A stretch of 64,000 nucleotides of DNA from Lachnospiraceae bacterium (GTDB lineage Bacteria > Bacillota > Clostridia > Lachnospirales > Lachnospiraceae): positions 62,001 to 126,000 of the forward strand of contig SVEG01000005.1 of the NCBI GenBank assembly GCA_015057505.1, written 5' to 3'. A program made the position numbers and the translations under genes. Below, one piece after another: positions 35,133 to 44,218 of this stretch. Position 1 is the first letter of the stretch. Each line of letters starts with the position of its first letter. The notes below the pieces were generated by a model that was not told the origin of the DNA, did not search any database, and saw nothing but the letters and a program-made list of their open reading frames with translations.

Positions 35133-35522
35133 ATGAAAATCATGAAAAGTAATTTTATCAAATGCGGACTTGCCGGCTGGTGCATTGAGGTCTTCTGGAC
35201 AGGGCTCGGCTCTCTCCTTAGCTACGATCGCAAAATGACCGGCACTACTTCTCTTATTATGTTTCCTATTTACGGAATGGCGGCGCTCTTAAAACCGATT
35301 TATAACCTCATCAAAAATCGGAATACATTTCTTAGGGGAGGTGTCTATACAATACTTATATTCACTGTCGAATATTTTTCCGGCTTGCTGCTACGCGCCG
35401 CCAATATGTGCCCCTGGGACTACTCCTACTCCAAACTGAACATTGACGGACTTATACGCCTTGACTATGCTCCGGCATGGTTCTGTGCAGGTCTTCTTAT
35501 GGAACGTATCGTCAGGAAATAG
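35133..35522 (+). CDS. Small membrane protein, putative type IV ABC-transporter permease family
   Basis: The product (about 129 residues) has [20 protein letters not shown] at the start, several short hydrophobic segments and the conserved ending [36 protein letters not shown]. This matches the group annotated as putative ABC transporter permease (CmpB-like, DUF type). Its role is not known. The start is uncertain: candidates are ATG at 35097, 35133 or 35142, and none has a clear ribosome binding site. It is read on the plus strand, opposite to its neighbours, and overlaps trmD tail-to-tail by 11 bases. Confidence 0.7.
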   Translation: MKIMKSNFIKCGLAGWCIEVFWTGLGSLLSYDRKMTGTTSLIMFPIYGMAALLKPIYNLIKNRNTFLRGGVYTILIFTVEYFSGLLLRAANMCPWDYSYSKLNIDGLIRLDYAPAWFCAGLLMERIVRK

Positions 35523-36246
35523 GATTCTTATCTAAAAACTCAATATCCTTCTTTGTAAGTTCTGCTTTTTCAAGCAAATCCGGACGCCATTTTCTCGTAC
35601 GAAGCAATGACTGCTCTCTGCGCCACTTGTCTATATTGGCATGGTGTCCGGACAAAAGCACATCCGGCACCTTATTGCCCATAAATTCTTCAGGTCTTGT
35701 ATACTGCGGATACTCTAAAAGATTGTCAGAAAAAGACTCGAACTCTGCAGATACATCATTGCTTAAAACACCCGGAACCATTCTTGATATGGCATCAATC
35801 ATTACCATCGCAGGAAGTTCTCCTCCTGTAAGCACATAATCGCCGATTGAAACATAATCCGTCACAATCATCTCAAGGATTCGCTCGTCAACACCTTCAT
35901 AATGTCCGCAAAGAAATACAAGGTCTTCTTCCTTTGCAAAATCCTTTGCCATGCTCTGATTAAACACACTGCCCTGCGGAGTAAGATAAACAAGTCTTAA
36001 CTTTTCCTTGCCGGTCTGCGCCTTTATGGACTCAAACGCACGATAAATAGGTCCCGGTTGCATTACCATTCCCGCACCGCCACCGTAAGGATAATCATCC
36101 ACATGAAGATGCTTGTCCTGTGAAAAATCACGGATATTGACAGTATTAAGACTTATGATATTCTTATTCATCGCACGGCCTGTAATACTTTCTTCAAGAC
36201 CGTTTCTAATCATCTCCGGAAACAATGTCATAACATGAAAATTCAT
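35512..36246 (-). CDS. trmD: tRNA (guanine-37-N1)-methyltransferase TrmD
   Basis: The 244-residue enzyme shows the knotted SPOUT methyltransferase pattern: [41 protein letters not shown] and [19 protein letters not shown]. It methylates G37 of several tRNAs with S-adenosylmethionine. The ATG overlaps the rimM stop. It closes the ylxM-ffh-rpsP-khpA-rimM-trmD gene row. Confidence 0.96.
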   Translation of the reverse strand: MNFHVMTLFPEMIRNGLEESITGRAMNKNIISLNTVNIRDFSQDKHLHVDDYPYGGGAGMVMQPGPIYRAFESIKAQTGKEKLRLVYLTPQGSVFNQSMAKDFAKEEDLVFLCGHYEGVDERILEMIVTDYVSIGDYVLTGGELPAMVMIDAISRMVPGVLSNDVSAEFESFSDNLLEYPQYTRPEEFMGNKVPDVLLSGHHANIDKWRREQSLLRTRKWRPDLLEKAELTKKDIEFLDKNPIS

Positions 36247-36758
36247 CAGTCTAACAGTCCCTCCATAATATGAACCGTAACGATTCCTTTTTCTAAATCA
36301 ACGTCAAGAACACACTCATCAATTACAGGAAGTAAAACCTCCTGCTTGTCCTTATACGTCTCTACTACATATACATCATTCGCACCTGTCTGCATTACAT
36401 CCGTAAGCTCGCCGAATTCTTCTCCCTCATCGGTAACAACTTTAAGTCCGATAAGGTCCGCAATAAAATACTCGTTTTCCTCAAGCGGCACGGCGTTCTC
36501 TCTTGTAACCCAAAGCGTGCTTCCTTTATATTTCTCTATGTCATTAATGTCGTTAATACCTTTAAACTTTACGATTACGTACTGTTTAAAGTACTTAACG
36601 CCCGATACTTTCAAATCAATCTTTTCTTTACCCGTATCAAGAATAACATCCTTAAGATATGAATATCTTGTCGGGTCATCGGTAGTCGGGAAAACCTTAA
36701 CTTCTCCCTTAATACCGTGTGTTGATGTAATAACACCTACCTGTAATAAATCTACCAA
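36246..36758 (-). CDS. rimM: Ribosome maturation factor RimM
   Basis: The protein (about 170 residues) has the N-terminal [19 protein letters not shown] and a PRC-barrel C terminus with [35 protein letters not shown]. It binds S19 and assists 16S processing in the 30S head. The start is a TTG at 36758, placed by GGAGGG 6 bases upstream and the family N terminus; an apparent 30-residue extension would translate the terminator hairpin upstream and is rejected. It overlaps trmD by one base. Confidence 0.92.
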   Translation of the reverse strand: MVDLLQVGVITSTHGIKGEVKVFPTTDDPTRYSYLKDVILDTGKEKIDLKVSGVKYFKQYVIVKFKGINDINDIEKYKGSTLWVTRENAVPLEENEYFIADLIGLKVVTDEGEEFGELTDVMQTGANDVYVVETYKDKQEVLLPVIDECVLDVDLEKGIVTVHIMEGLLD

Positions 36759-36831
36759 AGTTTGCCCTCCTATACGTAAATAATTACGCAGTAAATTTTC
36801 CGGAACATAAGTTCCCCACAAAGTTTGAATG

Positions 36832-36870
36832 AAAAAAGGCTGTCTCACAATATGTTATTGTCAGACAGCC
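36832..36870 (-). terminator. Terminator between khpA and rimM
   Basis: GGCTGTCT and AGACAGCC form the base of a long stem on the minus strand, extended by an ACAATA/TATTGT pairing, and are followed by TTTTTT. It lies 74 bases before the rimM start inside the conserved operon. Confidence 0.9.
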
Positions 36871-36885
36871 AGCTTGTTCCCTTAC

Positions 36886-36923
36886 AGGAAACTTCGTTTC
36901 CAAAAAGTTTGCTCCGCAAACTC
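36886..36923 (-). terminator. Two compact triloop hairpins after khpA
   Basis: On the minus strand AGTTTGC-gga-GCAAACT is followed by TTTTT, giving a second terminator-like hairpin, then GGAAAC-gaa-GTTTCC. Both lie between the khpA stop and the main terminator. Confidence 0.65.
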
Positions 36924-36953
36924 TTTTTATGAAACAACAATCGTTGTCCATTC

Positions 36954-37187
36954 TTACTGTACAATTTCTACAATTACTTTTTTGTCATCCTTCATTGCAG
37001 CTGCTGCTTTAACAACCGCACGGATTGACTTGGCAATTCTTCCCTGCTTTCCGATTACTTTACCCATATCGGAGGGAGCTACCTTTAATTCAACAATCGT
37101 AGATTTGCCGTTTTCTTTTTCGGTTACAATAACCTCCTCCGGTTTCTCAACCAGAGCTTTTGCGATTACTTCAACTAATTCTTTCAT
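36954..37187 (-). CDS. khpA: KH-domain RNA-binding protein KhpA
   Basis: The 77-residue protein contains a single type II KH domain with the motif VIGKQGRIAKSIRAVV. KhpA forms a complex with KhpB (Jag/EloR) and binds small RNAs and mRNAs. GGAGGTG lies before the ATG. It sits 25 bases after rpsP, the standard Firmicutes position. Confidence 0.93.
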   Translation of the reverse strand: MKELVEVIAKALVEKPEEVIVTEKENGKSTIVELKVAPSDMGKVIGKQGRIAKSIRAVVKAAAAMKDDKKVIVEIVQ

Positions 37188-37212
37188 AAGAATTCACCTC
37201 CAACAGCAAAAC

Positions 37213-37455
37213 CTATTTCTCGATGCCTGCGATTTTCAAAATCTTAGCAACCTGTTCTGTAGGCTGAGCACCGTTTGCCAACCACTTCTTTGCAAGTTCC
37301 TCGTTAACCTGGATTACGCTCGGTTCTTTTGTCGGATCATAGATACCGATCTCCTCGATGAAACGACCATCTCTGGGTGATCTTGAATCTGCAACGATGA
37401 TTCTATAAAAAGGAGCCTTCTTCTGTCCCATTCTTCTTAAACGCATTTTTACCAT
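37213..37455 (-). CDS. rpsP: 30S ribosomal protein S16
   Basis: The 80-residue protein begins [31 protein letters not shown] in family fashion (split here by the known S16 core) and has the expected length. It belongs to the small subunit. The ATG at 37455 has AAGGAGGTG 7 bases upstream; a start three codons earlier lies inside that site. It is between ffh and khpA. Confidence 0.96.
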   Translation of the reverse strand: MVKMRLRRMGQKKAPFYRIIVADSRSPRDGRFIEEIGIYDPTKEPSVIQVNEELAKKWLANGAQPTEQVAKILKIAGIEK

Positions 37456-37523
37456 TACTTTCACCTCCTTAGGTTCTTCTCTTATATCTCAAAACAGTTA
37501 ATAAACTCTGCTCTGATAACTAA

Positions 37524-38870
37524 TTAAAACGGCAAACGGAATCTTCCTCGTCCGCCTTTCTTACCGCCCATCATACCGGAGAACTGCTTCATCATCTTCT
37601 TGCTCTGCTCAAACTGCTTAACAAGTCTGTTAACCTCCGATATATCAACGCCTGCGCCGTTTGCTATACGTCTCTTGCGTGACGGATTAAGCACATCGGG
37701 ATTGGCTCTCTCCTGCGGTGTCATTGACAAAATAATCGCCTCGGTACGTGCCATCTGCTTCTCGTCAATCTGCACATCCTTAAGCTGATTACCAAGTCCC
37801 ATTCCCGGAAGCATGTTAAGAAGCTCTCCGATTCCGCCCATCTTCTTCATCTGGCTCATACTCTCCAGATAATCGTCGAAACCAAACTCCGCCTTCTTGA
37901 ACTTACGCTCCATGTCCTTGGCTTTGTCTACATCAATTGCTGCTTCTGCCTTCTCAATAAGTGTGAGCACATCGCCCATACCGAGAATTCTCGAAGCCAT
38001 TCTGTCGGGATAAAACTGTTCCAAATCAGAAAGCTTCTCACCCATACCAACGTACAAAATCGGCTTGCCTGTTACTGCCTTAATCGAAAGTGCAGAACCG
38101 CCTCGTGTATCACTGTCGAGCTTGGTAATGATAACACCGTCAATTCCTATCTTCTCATCGAAGGTATTAGCAACATTTACGGCGTCCTGACCTGTCATCG
38201 CATCAACAACAAGTATCGACTGATGAACAGTGATTGTCTGCTTAATCTCTTCAAGCTCTTCCATCATCGCCTCGTCGATATGTAAACGACCGGCTGTATC
38301 TATAATAAGTACGTTGTTACCGTTCTTATTGGCATGCTCAATAGCTGCCTTAACTATATTAACGGGCTTGTTGCGGTCTCCCATCGCAAATACCGGAACG
38401 CCCTGCTTCTCACCGTTACGCTGTAACTGTTCAATAGCGGCAGGTCTGTAAATATCACACGCCGCCAAAAGAGGTTTCCTGCCCTTAGCCTTAAGCTTGC
38501 CCGCAATCTTCGCCGCAGTCGTTGTCTTACCTGCACCCTGAAGACCCATCATCATAATGACGGTAAGCTCATTGCTTGGTCTGAGTGCAATCTCCGTTGT
38601 CTCTGAGCCGAGAAGCTTAACCATCTCCTCGTTAACAATCTTGATTACCATCTGACCGGGCGTGAGGCTGTTAAGTACATCCTGTCCTACGGCACGTTCC
38701 TGTACACTTGCGACAAACTGCTTTACTACCTTAAAGCTTACGTCAGCCTCTAAGAGAGCCATCTTAACTTCCTTAAGCGCGGCTTTAACATCTTCCTCGC
38801 TCAAACGGCCCTTACCTCTTAAATTCTTAAATATATTTTGCAATTTATCAGATAAACTATCGAATGCCAT
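37524..38870 (-). CDS. ffh: Signal recognition particle protein Ffh
   Basis: The 448-residue GTPase has an N domain (about 1-85), a G domain with G1 GLQGAGKTTTAAK, G3 DTAGR and G4 TKLDSDTRGG, and a Met-rich M domain (about 300-448) that ends GRFRLPF. It binds 4.5S/6S-type SRP RNA and signal peptides. A promoter and shared dyad lie just upstream; GAGGAGG precedes the ATG. Confidence 0.97.
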   Translation of the reverse strand: MAFDSLSDKLQNIFKNLRGKGRLSEEDVKAALKEVKMALLEADVSFKVVKQFVASVQERAVGQDVLNSLTPGQMVIKIVNEEMVKLLGSETTEIALRPSNELTVIMMMGLQGAGKTTTAAKIAGKLKAKGRKPLLAACDIYRPAAIEQLQRNGEKQGVPVFAMGDRNKPVNIVKAAIEHANKNGNNVLIIDTAGRLHIDEAMMEELEEIKQTITVHQSILVVDAMTGQDAVNVANTFDEKIGIDGVIITKLDSDTRGGSALSIKAVTGKPILYVGMGEKLSDLEQFYPDRMASRILGMGDVLTLIEKAEAAIDVDKAKDMERKFKKAEFGFDDYLESMSQMKKMGGIGELLNMLPGMGLGNQLKDVQIDEKQMARTEAIILSMTPQERANPDVLNPSRKRRIANGAGVDISEVNRLVKQFEQSKKMMKQFSGMMGGKKGGRGRFRLPF

Positions 38871-38897
38871 AGTAGCCTCCTCGCATTAACCTTTGCT

Positions 38898-38945
38898 ATA
38901 ATACACCAAAGAAATAAGGTTGTCAAGTATTTTCTCTTGACAACC
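38898..38945 (-). promoter_or_regulatory. ffh promoter overlapping a perfect inverted repeat
   Basis: TTGACA (38921-38926) and TATTAT (38898-38903) on the minus strand are 17 bases apart. GGTTGTCAAG (38918-38927) and CTTGACAACC (38936-38945) are perfect 10-base complements spaced by 8, so the right half of the -35 lies in the dyad. The dyad is also terminator-like for ylxM, being followed by TTATTTCTTT. Confidence 0.75.
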
Positions 38946-38954
38946 CCGAAATTT

Positions 38955-39323
38955 TTATATTTCCTTAAGAATACCGTCAGTCAATGCCTTTATCTGCTCC
39001 ATTATACGACTATACTCATCTGAAGCATTTTTCAAATCGTCTGCCTCAACCTTCGTCGTGGCAAGCGCATCAATCTCCTCAACCGTCTTCTGTATCTTTA
39101 TAAACTTTTCAACAAGATGAAGCTTGTCCTCATAATCAGAAAGCACCTTATTACAACGTTTAATAAGGTCGTGCACCCCCTGACGGCTTATGCCACGTTC
39201 TTCCGCGACCTCACTGAGAGAATAATCCTCAAGCACAACCTCTTCATATACCTGCTTCTGGTGCTCCGTAAGAAGCTCCCCGTAAAAATCAAATAATAAT
39301 GCCTGTTTTAATAATTTTTCCAT
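38955..39323 (-). CDS. ylxM: YlxM-family putative helix-turn-helix regulator of SRP genes
   Basis: The 122-residue protein begins MEKLLKQALLFDFYGELLTEHQ and contains the sigma-like helix-turn-helix EEVVLEDYSLSEVAEERGISRQGVHDLIKRC, typical of the YlxM/UPF0122 family encoded next to ffh. In streptococci YlxM interacts with SRP components. A short C-terminal coiled segment follows. It lies directly before ffh. Confidence 0.92.
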   Translation of the reverse strand: MEKLLKQALLFDFYGELLTEHQKQVYEEVVLEDYSLSEVAEERGISRQGVHDLIKRCNKVLSDYEDKLHLVEKFIKIQKTVEEIDALATTKVEADDLKNASDEYSRIMEQIKALTDGILKEI

Positions 39324-39331
39324 TTTAAATC

Positions 39332-41044
39332 CTACTCAAAATCCTTCATGATACGTTTTGTCTTGCCGTTACCGTAGAGTATGTACAAACTATTATCTTC
39401 ATCAAAGAATGGCAGATAATTTGTTCTGTTAATATAATTGGAATAATATCCGATTTCATACCAGATATCATCATAAACTTCTTTTACTTTACCATTATCA
39501 TATATATACTGGTCTATTACATCTGTTAAATATGCTTCATCACTATTATAATATTTATCATTTTTAACATTCCATACAACCATATCATTGCCTACAACCA
39601 TTGCACATGAAACATCTTCAGCAATCTCTTTACTTTTACCATTCTTGTATATGTAAAGTTCACCGTCATTTGTTAAATAATATATAGACTTTCCATCATA
39701 CGAATCAACATATGAAGCAACATCCCTGTCTATCGTTTCTTTATCTCCATCCTTATAAAGAACGAGCTTTTCATTGGCATCAATATATACCAAATCACCG
39801 TTTGATAGAAGCGCATAACCATAAATCTTTTCTACTACATTCTCAAACTCTTCGTCCTCAATCCTGTATATTCCCAAATCCATATAATCATAGCCGCCAA
39901 AACCAAAATCACCATTTCCGCCCAAATATGCCCCAAAATGGTAATAACACTCCAAAAGATTATCTGTATCAAAGGCAGTAACACCTGATGCAAAAAGATT
40001 CTTTACTCCTACTGCATTACCGTAATGTGCTGAAATCGCAGCACTGACAGCTGAATATTTATGTGCTATCGGAATAAGTGTCCTAAAAATATTACCGTCC
40101 GAATCATCAAAATCTATTTTCATTTCATCTTCTGTTGTTGCATCATAAACAATCATCTCATCGCCAACACCGATGTATCCGTTAAAGAAAGCAATCTGCG
40201 TATTATCGGCATTGGTATATTTCACATACGAAACATCCTTGAATTTCTCTATTTCGTCTCCGTCTTTATCAAGGCAGTACATGGTGTTAGTATCATACAC
40301 ATTTACATCAATAAATATGTAGTTCGCACCGTCTGACACGGCACCAACCATAATCACACCGTCGTCAGCCTCAAAAATCTCGGTACTCTTGCCCTTATTA
40401 TAGATATAAGCAATTTCTCCATCCGTATATAAAACAGTTTTGCCGTCAGGTGAAATCGCAACACCTGCAAAATCTCCCTTTTTCTCGATAGTTATTGTCT
40501 TGCCGGTATCAGGATTTAAAAGCATAACCGCTCCATCCTCTGTACAGTAAGCAACACCGTTACCCGATGCGGCAACTGCTACATGATGGCTGATTACTCC
40601 TTCAAGTTCATGTGCTACTCCGTCTTTGATACAATAATCATCCGATGTAATAATACAGTCTCCCGACAAAGAAGTTCCCCATGCATATTGATTACTTGTG
40701 CCCTCATAATCTTCCACTATCTTACCGTTATAAAGCACATACGGAGAAAGATCATAATTAATCTCAGCATATTTACTTACCTGATTTGAGCCGCCAAATA
40801 GCCCTTTAACTAGAAATACAAGACCAATAACAACTGCCACAAGTACTACAACAGCTACAATTCCGACAATCTTATTTTTATTATTTTCGTCGTCTTTTTG
40901 TTTCTTTACTTTTTCTTTTTTTGCAGGCCTCGCTTCCGACGCCGATTCAACCACCGGAGCATTTCCATTCTCCACCTTTGTTCCGCATTGTATACAAAAG
41001 GCACAACCATCTTCTATTTTACTTCCGCATTTACTACAAAACAT
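39332..41044 (-). CDS. Zinc-ribbon membrane protein with extracytoplasmic beta-propeller-like domain
   Basis: The protein (about 570 residues) starts MFCSKCGSKIEDGCAFCIQCG, a two-Cys-pair zinc ribbon. It continues with a charged linker, one membrane helix (KIVGIVAVVVLVAVVIGLV) and a long outer domain rich in YxxDG, YYL and SPDGKT patterns that suggests repeated propeller blades. I do not recognise the exact family; similar zinc-ribbon sensors are common in Lachnospiraceae. The ATG at 41044 is used because GGGAGG lies 8 bases upstream. It has its own promoter and runs 8 bases ahead of ylxM. Function is unknown. Confidence 0.75.
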   Translation of the reverse strand: MFCSKCGSKIEDGCAFCIQCGTKVENGNAPVVESASEARPAKKEKVKKQKDDENNKNKIVGIVAVVVLVAVVIGLVFLVKGLFGGSNQVSKYAEINYDLSPYVLYNGKIVEDYEGTSNQYAWGTSLSGDCIITSDDYCIKDGVAHELEGVISHHVAVAASGNGVAYCTEDGAVMLLNPDTGKTITIEKKGDFAGVAISPDGKTVLYTDGEIAYIYNKGKSTEIFEADDGVIMVGAVSDGANYIFIDVNVYDTNTMYCLDKDGDEIEKFKDVSYVKYTNADNTQIAFFNGYIGVGDEMIVYDATTEDEMKIDFDDSDGNIFRTLIPIAHKYSAVSAAISAHYGNAVGVKNLFASGVTAFDTDNLLECYYHFGAYLGGNGDFGFGGYDYMDLGIYRIEDEEFENVVEKIYGYALLSNGDLVYIDANEKLVLYKDGDKETIDRDVASYVDSYDGKSIYYLTNDGELYIYKNGKSKEIAEDVSCAMVVGNDMVVWNVKNDKYYNSDEAYLTDVIDQYIYDNGKVKEVYDDIWYEIGYYSNYINRTNYLPFFDEDNSLYILYGNGKTKRIMKDFE

Positions 41045-41094
41045 TATCATATCCTCCCGAATTATCGGTGCATTACAAACACTCTCAAACAATA

Positions 41095-41123
41095 ATATTA
41101 AAGTATACACATAATAAAGTCAA
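41095..41123 (-). promoter_or_regulatory. Promoter of the zinc-ribbon protein gene
   Basis: TTGACT (41118-41123) and TAATAT (41095-41100) on the minus strand with a 17-base spacer, 51 bases before the ATG. Confidence 0.7.
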
Positions 41124-41190
41124 GCTGTATCACTTTACACTCATACCGACAAAATAACTTCAAATACCGGTCATATTTTCAGAATACCTC

Positions 41191-41236
41191 TTGACGTTTT
41201 TAGACTACCGTGATAGTATGGACTATATCAATAGTC
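41191..41236 (+). promoter_or_regulatory. BlaI operon promoter with two tandem dyad operators
   Basis: TTGACG (41191-41196) and TAGTAT (41214-41219) are 17 bases apart. Two dyads of the form ACTA-N6-TAGT occupy 41204-41217 and 41222-41235, 18 bases apart; the first covers the -10 box. ACTA...TAGT matches the outer bases of Bla/Mec operators (ACTACA-NN-TGTAGT), so they are the probable binding sites of the BlaI-like protein encoded next. Confidence 0.8.
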
Positions 41237-41256
41237 TGAATATGAGGTATTTTAAC

Positions 41257-41613
41257 ATGCAAACAAAAATTTTTGACAGTGAATTTAAATTAATGGAGCT
41301 TCTTTGGGAACACGAACCCATCAGTGCCAAGGAACTTAGCCTTATTGCCGCAGAGCAGATAGGCTGGAATAAGAATACTACTTACACGGTAATCAAGAAG
41401 CTTGTTGAGAAAGAAGCTATTCTTAGAACTGAGCCGAACTTCATCTGCACTTCTCTTGTAAAGAAAGACGAGGTTGTCCGTTCCGAAACAAAAGGCCTTA
41501 TCGAGAAATTTTTTGCAGGCTCCAAAAAAGCCCTGTTCTCGGCACTTTTAGAAGATGAGTCACTTACAAAAGATGAACTCGACGAATTAAAAGCCATGCT
41601 TGAAAAGAGGTAA
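41257..41613 (+). CDS. BlaI/MecI-family repressor
   Basis: The 118-residue protein starts MQTKIFDSEFKLMELLWEHEP and has the BlaI winged helix with the recognition segment NKNTTYTVIKKLVEKEAILR. The C-terminal dimerisation helix follows (EKFFAGSKKALFSALLEDE). The ATG at 41257 has GAGG 9 bases upstream. BlaI-type repressors are released by cleavage when a BlaR1 protease is activated. It is the first gene of a four-gene unit and likely represses its own promoter, since two dyads overlap it. Confidence 0.92.
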   Translation: MQTKIFDSEFKLMELLWEHEPISAKELSLIAAEQIGWNKNTTYTVIKKLVEKEAILRTEPNFICTSLVKKDEVVRSETKGLIEKFFAGSKKALFSALLEDESLTKDELDELKAMLEKR

Positions 41614-41617
41614 TACC

Positions 41618-42538
41618 ATGCTTTCGGATGTTTTTTACTGGTTGCTCAACATGAGTATCACCGGAATATTTACGGGAATCATTATTCTTCTCATAAGACA
41701 AATAAAGCGTATACCGAGACGAATCTGCCATATTCTGTGGGTACTTCCGTTTCTTCGGCTTGTACTGCCCTTTGGTTTGAGCCACAGATACAGCATTATG
41801 AATCTGCTAAGCAAACTCTCGACACGCACAAAAATAGTACATCTGACTCCGCCCGACGCATCTTTTAATGTATCAATGACCAATCATATGGCATTTGCGG
41901 AGAGCTACTTTCCTATCGTGCATAAAACTAACTTGCTTGAGGATGTATTTGACGTAGCTTCACTTATCTGGGTAATAATTGCTGTTTCTGCCCTGCTCAC
42001 AGTCTTTGTGCTTTACTTTATCACTAAATCCGAAATTAAGGATGCAAGGCATTTAAGAGACAATGTATACACCTCCGACAAGCTGCTGTCTCCCGCAATC
42101 TTTGGCATTTTACGCCCAAGAATCATTTTGCCTAAGTATATGTCGGAGGACAATACCGAATTTGTCTTACTGCACGAGAAAACACACCTTAAACGTGGCG
42201 ACAATCTTTTCCGTATAATCGCCATAATTATTTGTTGTTTTCACTGGTTCAATCCTTTTATCTGGCTGTTCCTTAAGTTCTACCTTGAAGACATGGAACT
42301 GTCCTGCGACGAGCTTGTTTTACAAAAATGCGGTCAAGATAGAAAAAAAGAATATGCAGCTGCACTTATCGAATGTGAAGAAAATAAAATGCTTTTCGCA
42401 TCTGCCTTCGGCGGTGCCAAAATCAGAATACGCATTAAAAATATACTTTCCTACAAAAAGCTAACTCTTTTCTCAGGGCTTTGCTTTCTGGCACTTATTA
42501 TTGCAATCGCGGCAACGCTTTTAACGAATGCCGTATAG
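41618..42538 (+). CDS. BlaR1/MecR1-like membrane protease (M56) lacking a sensor domain
   Basis: The product (about 306 residues) has membrane helices at the N terminus and the middle. The gluzincin motif is LLHEKTHLKRGD (His-Glu-x-x-His near residue 186), with the third ligand in DMELSCDELV. A last membrane helix lies near the C terminus. True BlaR1 proteins add a penicillin-binding sensor domain of about 250 residues outside the membrane, which is absent here. It should therefore cleave the adjacent BlaI-like repressor in response to another signal. The ATG at 41618 has AGAGG 7 bases upstream, overlapping the blaI stop region. Confidence 0.9.
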   Translation: MLSDVFYWLLNMSITGIFTGIIILLIRQIKRIPRRICHILWVLPFLRLVLPFGLSHRYSIMNLLSKLSTRTKIVHLTPPDASFNVSMTNHMAFAESYFPIVHKTNLLEDVFDVASLIWVIIAVSALLTVFVLYFITKSEIKDARHLRDNVYTSDKLLSPAIFGILRPRIILPKYMSEDNTEFVLLHEKTHLKRGDNLFRIIAIIICCFHWFNPFIWLFLKFYLEDMELSCDELVLQKCGQDRKKEYAAALIECEENKMLFASAFGGAKIRIRIKNILSYKKLTLFSGLCFLALIIAIAATLLTNAV

Positions 42539-42547
42539 GAGGTCATT

Positions 42548-43210
42548 ATGAAGAAAAAGAATTTGTTAATTACATTATCTGTTCTTATTGTTTTGCTTAT
42601 TTCATTTACAATTGTTTATGTCTGCTTAATAAAAGAATCCGACAACCCGACCGGTACTGACAACTCAAAAGTGAACGCTATCAATCATCTTAAATACAAC
42701 CACTCTTCCAATTATGTATATACAGGTTTTGCCGATATACCCGATGGATATTCTGCCGAAGACGCAATTAACAATGGTTGTTTTGTGATTGAATCTCCCG
42801 GAACATCTTCTTCGCACATACTTAATGACAACTCTGACCCCAAGGTTTCAGGTGCAGAACACTGGCAACGATTTCTTGACAATTCCTCCGCGAACAAGAA
42901 TGCTTTTCTTCGTGTAGCACACTTCATTGGTAGCGACTACTGTGCTTATACTGACCTTTACTACGCTGACGGTCTGTACTATCTGTACTCAATGGACGAA
43001 TACGGTATTCACAAAACCGGTCCCTGCAAATACCTTCGCAAGCTTGAAGGAACCGACGGTATTCCGCCAAAGGACTGTTACCATTATGTACTTACCGACA
43101 GCCTCATACTAACCTTTGAGGATGTCCGCCATGCCATGTTTGCGAGCGACCTTCGAACTATAACCAAAATACCCTACAAATGGCTCGGCTTTACAGTATA
43201 CCTTGATTAA
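42548..43210 (+). CDS. Membrane-anchored extracytoplasmic protein of unknown function
   Basis: The 220-residue protein has one N-terminal membrane helix (about 6-30) without a convincing lipobox, then an outer domain with AEHWQRFLDNSSANKNAFLR and a Tyr-rich region (DLYYADGLYYLYSMDEYG). I do not recognise a family. It begins 9 bases after the BlaR1-like gene, with AGGAGG before the ATG, and probably provides or senses the signal for that protease, or is its regulated output. Confidence 0.75.
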   Translation: MKKKNLLITLSVLIVLLISFTIVYVCLIKESDNPTGTDNSKVNAINHLKYNHSSNYVYTGFADIPDGYSAEDAINNGCFVIESPGTSSSHILNDNSDPKVSGAEHWQRFLDNSSANKNAFLRVAHFIGSDYCAYTDLYYADGLYYLYSMDEYGIHKTGPCKYLRKLEGTDGIPPKDCYHYVLTDSLILTFEDVRHAMFASDLRTITKIPYKWLGFTVYLD

Positions 43211-43231
43211 ATCTCACCACAGGAGGTCCTT

Positions 43232-44197
43232 ATGAAAAATAAATATCCTACATTTTACGTAACATCACTTTTTATTATAATCGCGGCGTCCGTATACCCT
43301 ATTTACATGGGGATATCGGTATTTATGCAGTATCTTGCAAACGGTTTTGTCGAAACGGCAAACTACCCCAAATACATAATCCCTTACACTCCCATGTGTA
43401 TAGCGATAATTATATGTGCACTGTTTTTGCCGCTTTTATACAAATTATGCAAGCGTTATTCCGTACTTGTACTCTCTGCACTCGGCATAGCACTTTTTAT
43501 AGCCGGCGAGCTCTTTTTTGAGCAGATAAAGGTTCTTGAGGGCTACAAAACCGTACCTCTCGAATCCTGGCAGCTTAGTCTCTGTATAGCAACTCCTGAA
43601 GTTTTACAAGCAATAGGTGAACCGATTTACGCTGAGAACAATCCTGCCTTCAAGGTGCATTTTTACATTATTGCAATCGTGATAATACTGATTGTTGTTG
43701 GAATTCTCTACGGATTTACCAGAATGTTTAAAGAAAGTCTTTACGAAAAGAAAAGACCGCTTATCATGCAGACTGTAAGCGTGATTATCTTCATCGCGCT
43801 TTGCATACTTGCATGCTTCACGGCCTTCTTCAGAAACGGAACACTTTATATTTCGCCGCTGTCGGCGTTTTTAACCGGACTGTTTTTCATTGTGTTCGGC
43901 GTTGCCTTCGGGCTCTATTTCGCAGGTTACCTTTTTGGCATGAAAAAGCTTTTAAGTATTGCTGTTCCCGCGATTATCTCATCACTTACAACCCTTGTAA
44001 TGTATGTAGGTGAGCTTATGCTTATGGACGGCGAACTCTTCATCTTTGGAAAAGGATTTTTCTTCGAACCACTTTTTAAGTCGCCTGCATTTTCACTCTG
44101 CGATATTTTGATTATACTGTTATCGGGAATTATCACAGCAGGACTTACTTATCTGTTAAACATACGTTTCATTATAACAAAAAAGGATTGTCTCTAA
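43232..44197 (+). CDS. Polytopic membrane protein of unknown function
   Basis: The 321-residue protein has about eight hydrophobic helices with few charged residues and no recognised motif. It follows the anchored protein by 21 bases with an AGGAGGTC site and is the last gene of the BlaI-controlled unit. Its position suggests a transport or anchoring role downstream of the BlaI/BlaR1-like switch. A terminator follows within 20 bases. Confidence 0.75.
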   Translation: MKNKYPTFYVTSLFIIIAASVYPIYMGISVFMQYLANGFVETANYPKYIIPYTPMCIAIIICALFLPLLYKLCKRYSVLVLSALGIALFIAGELFFEQIKVLEGYKTVPLESWQLSLCIATPEVLQAIGEPIYAENNPAFKVHFYIIAIVIILIVVGILYGFTRMFKESLYEKKRPLIMQTVSVIIFIALCILACFTAFFRNGTLYISPLSAFLTGLFFIVFGVAFGLYFAGYLFGMKKLLSIAVPAIISSLTTLVMYVGELMLMDGELFIFGKGFFFEPLFKSPAFSLCDILIILLSGIITAGLTYLLNIRFIITKKDCL

Positions 44198-44218
44198 ACA
44201 GGGACAATCCTTTCTTTA
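44181..44218. terminator. Bidirectional terminator for two convergent units
   Basis: GGATTGTCTC pairs with GGGACAATCC around a 5-6 base loop. On the plus strand it is followed by TTTCTTTATT and on the minus strand by TTTTTTG. It terminates the BlaI unit and the convergent NlpC/P60 gene. Confidence 0.88.

Noticed and set aside
36759-36848. N-terminal extension of RimM from an ATG-type start
   Set aside because: It would translate a terminator; the TTG at 36758 with GGAGGG fits the family.
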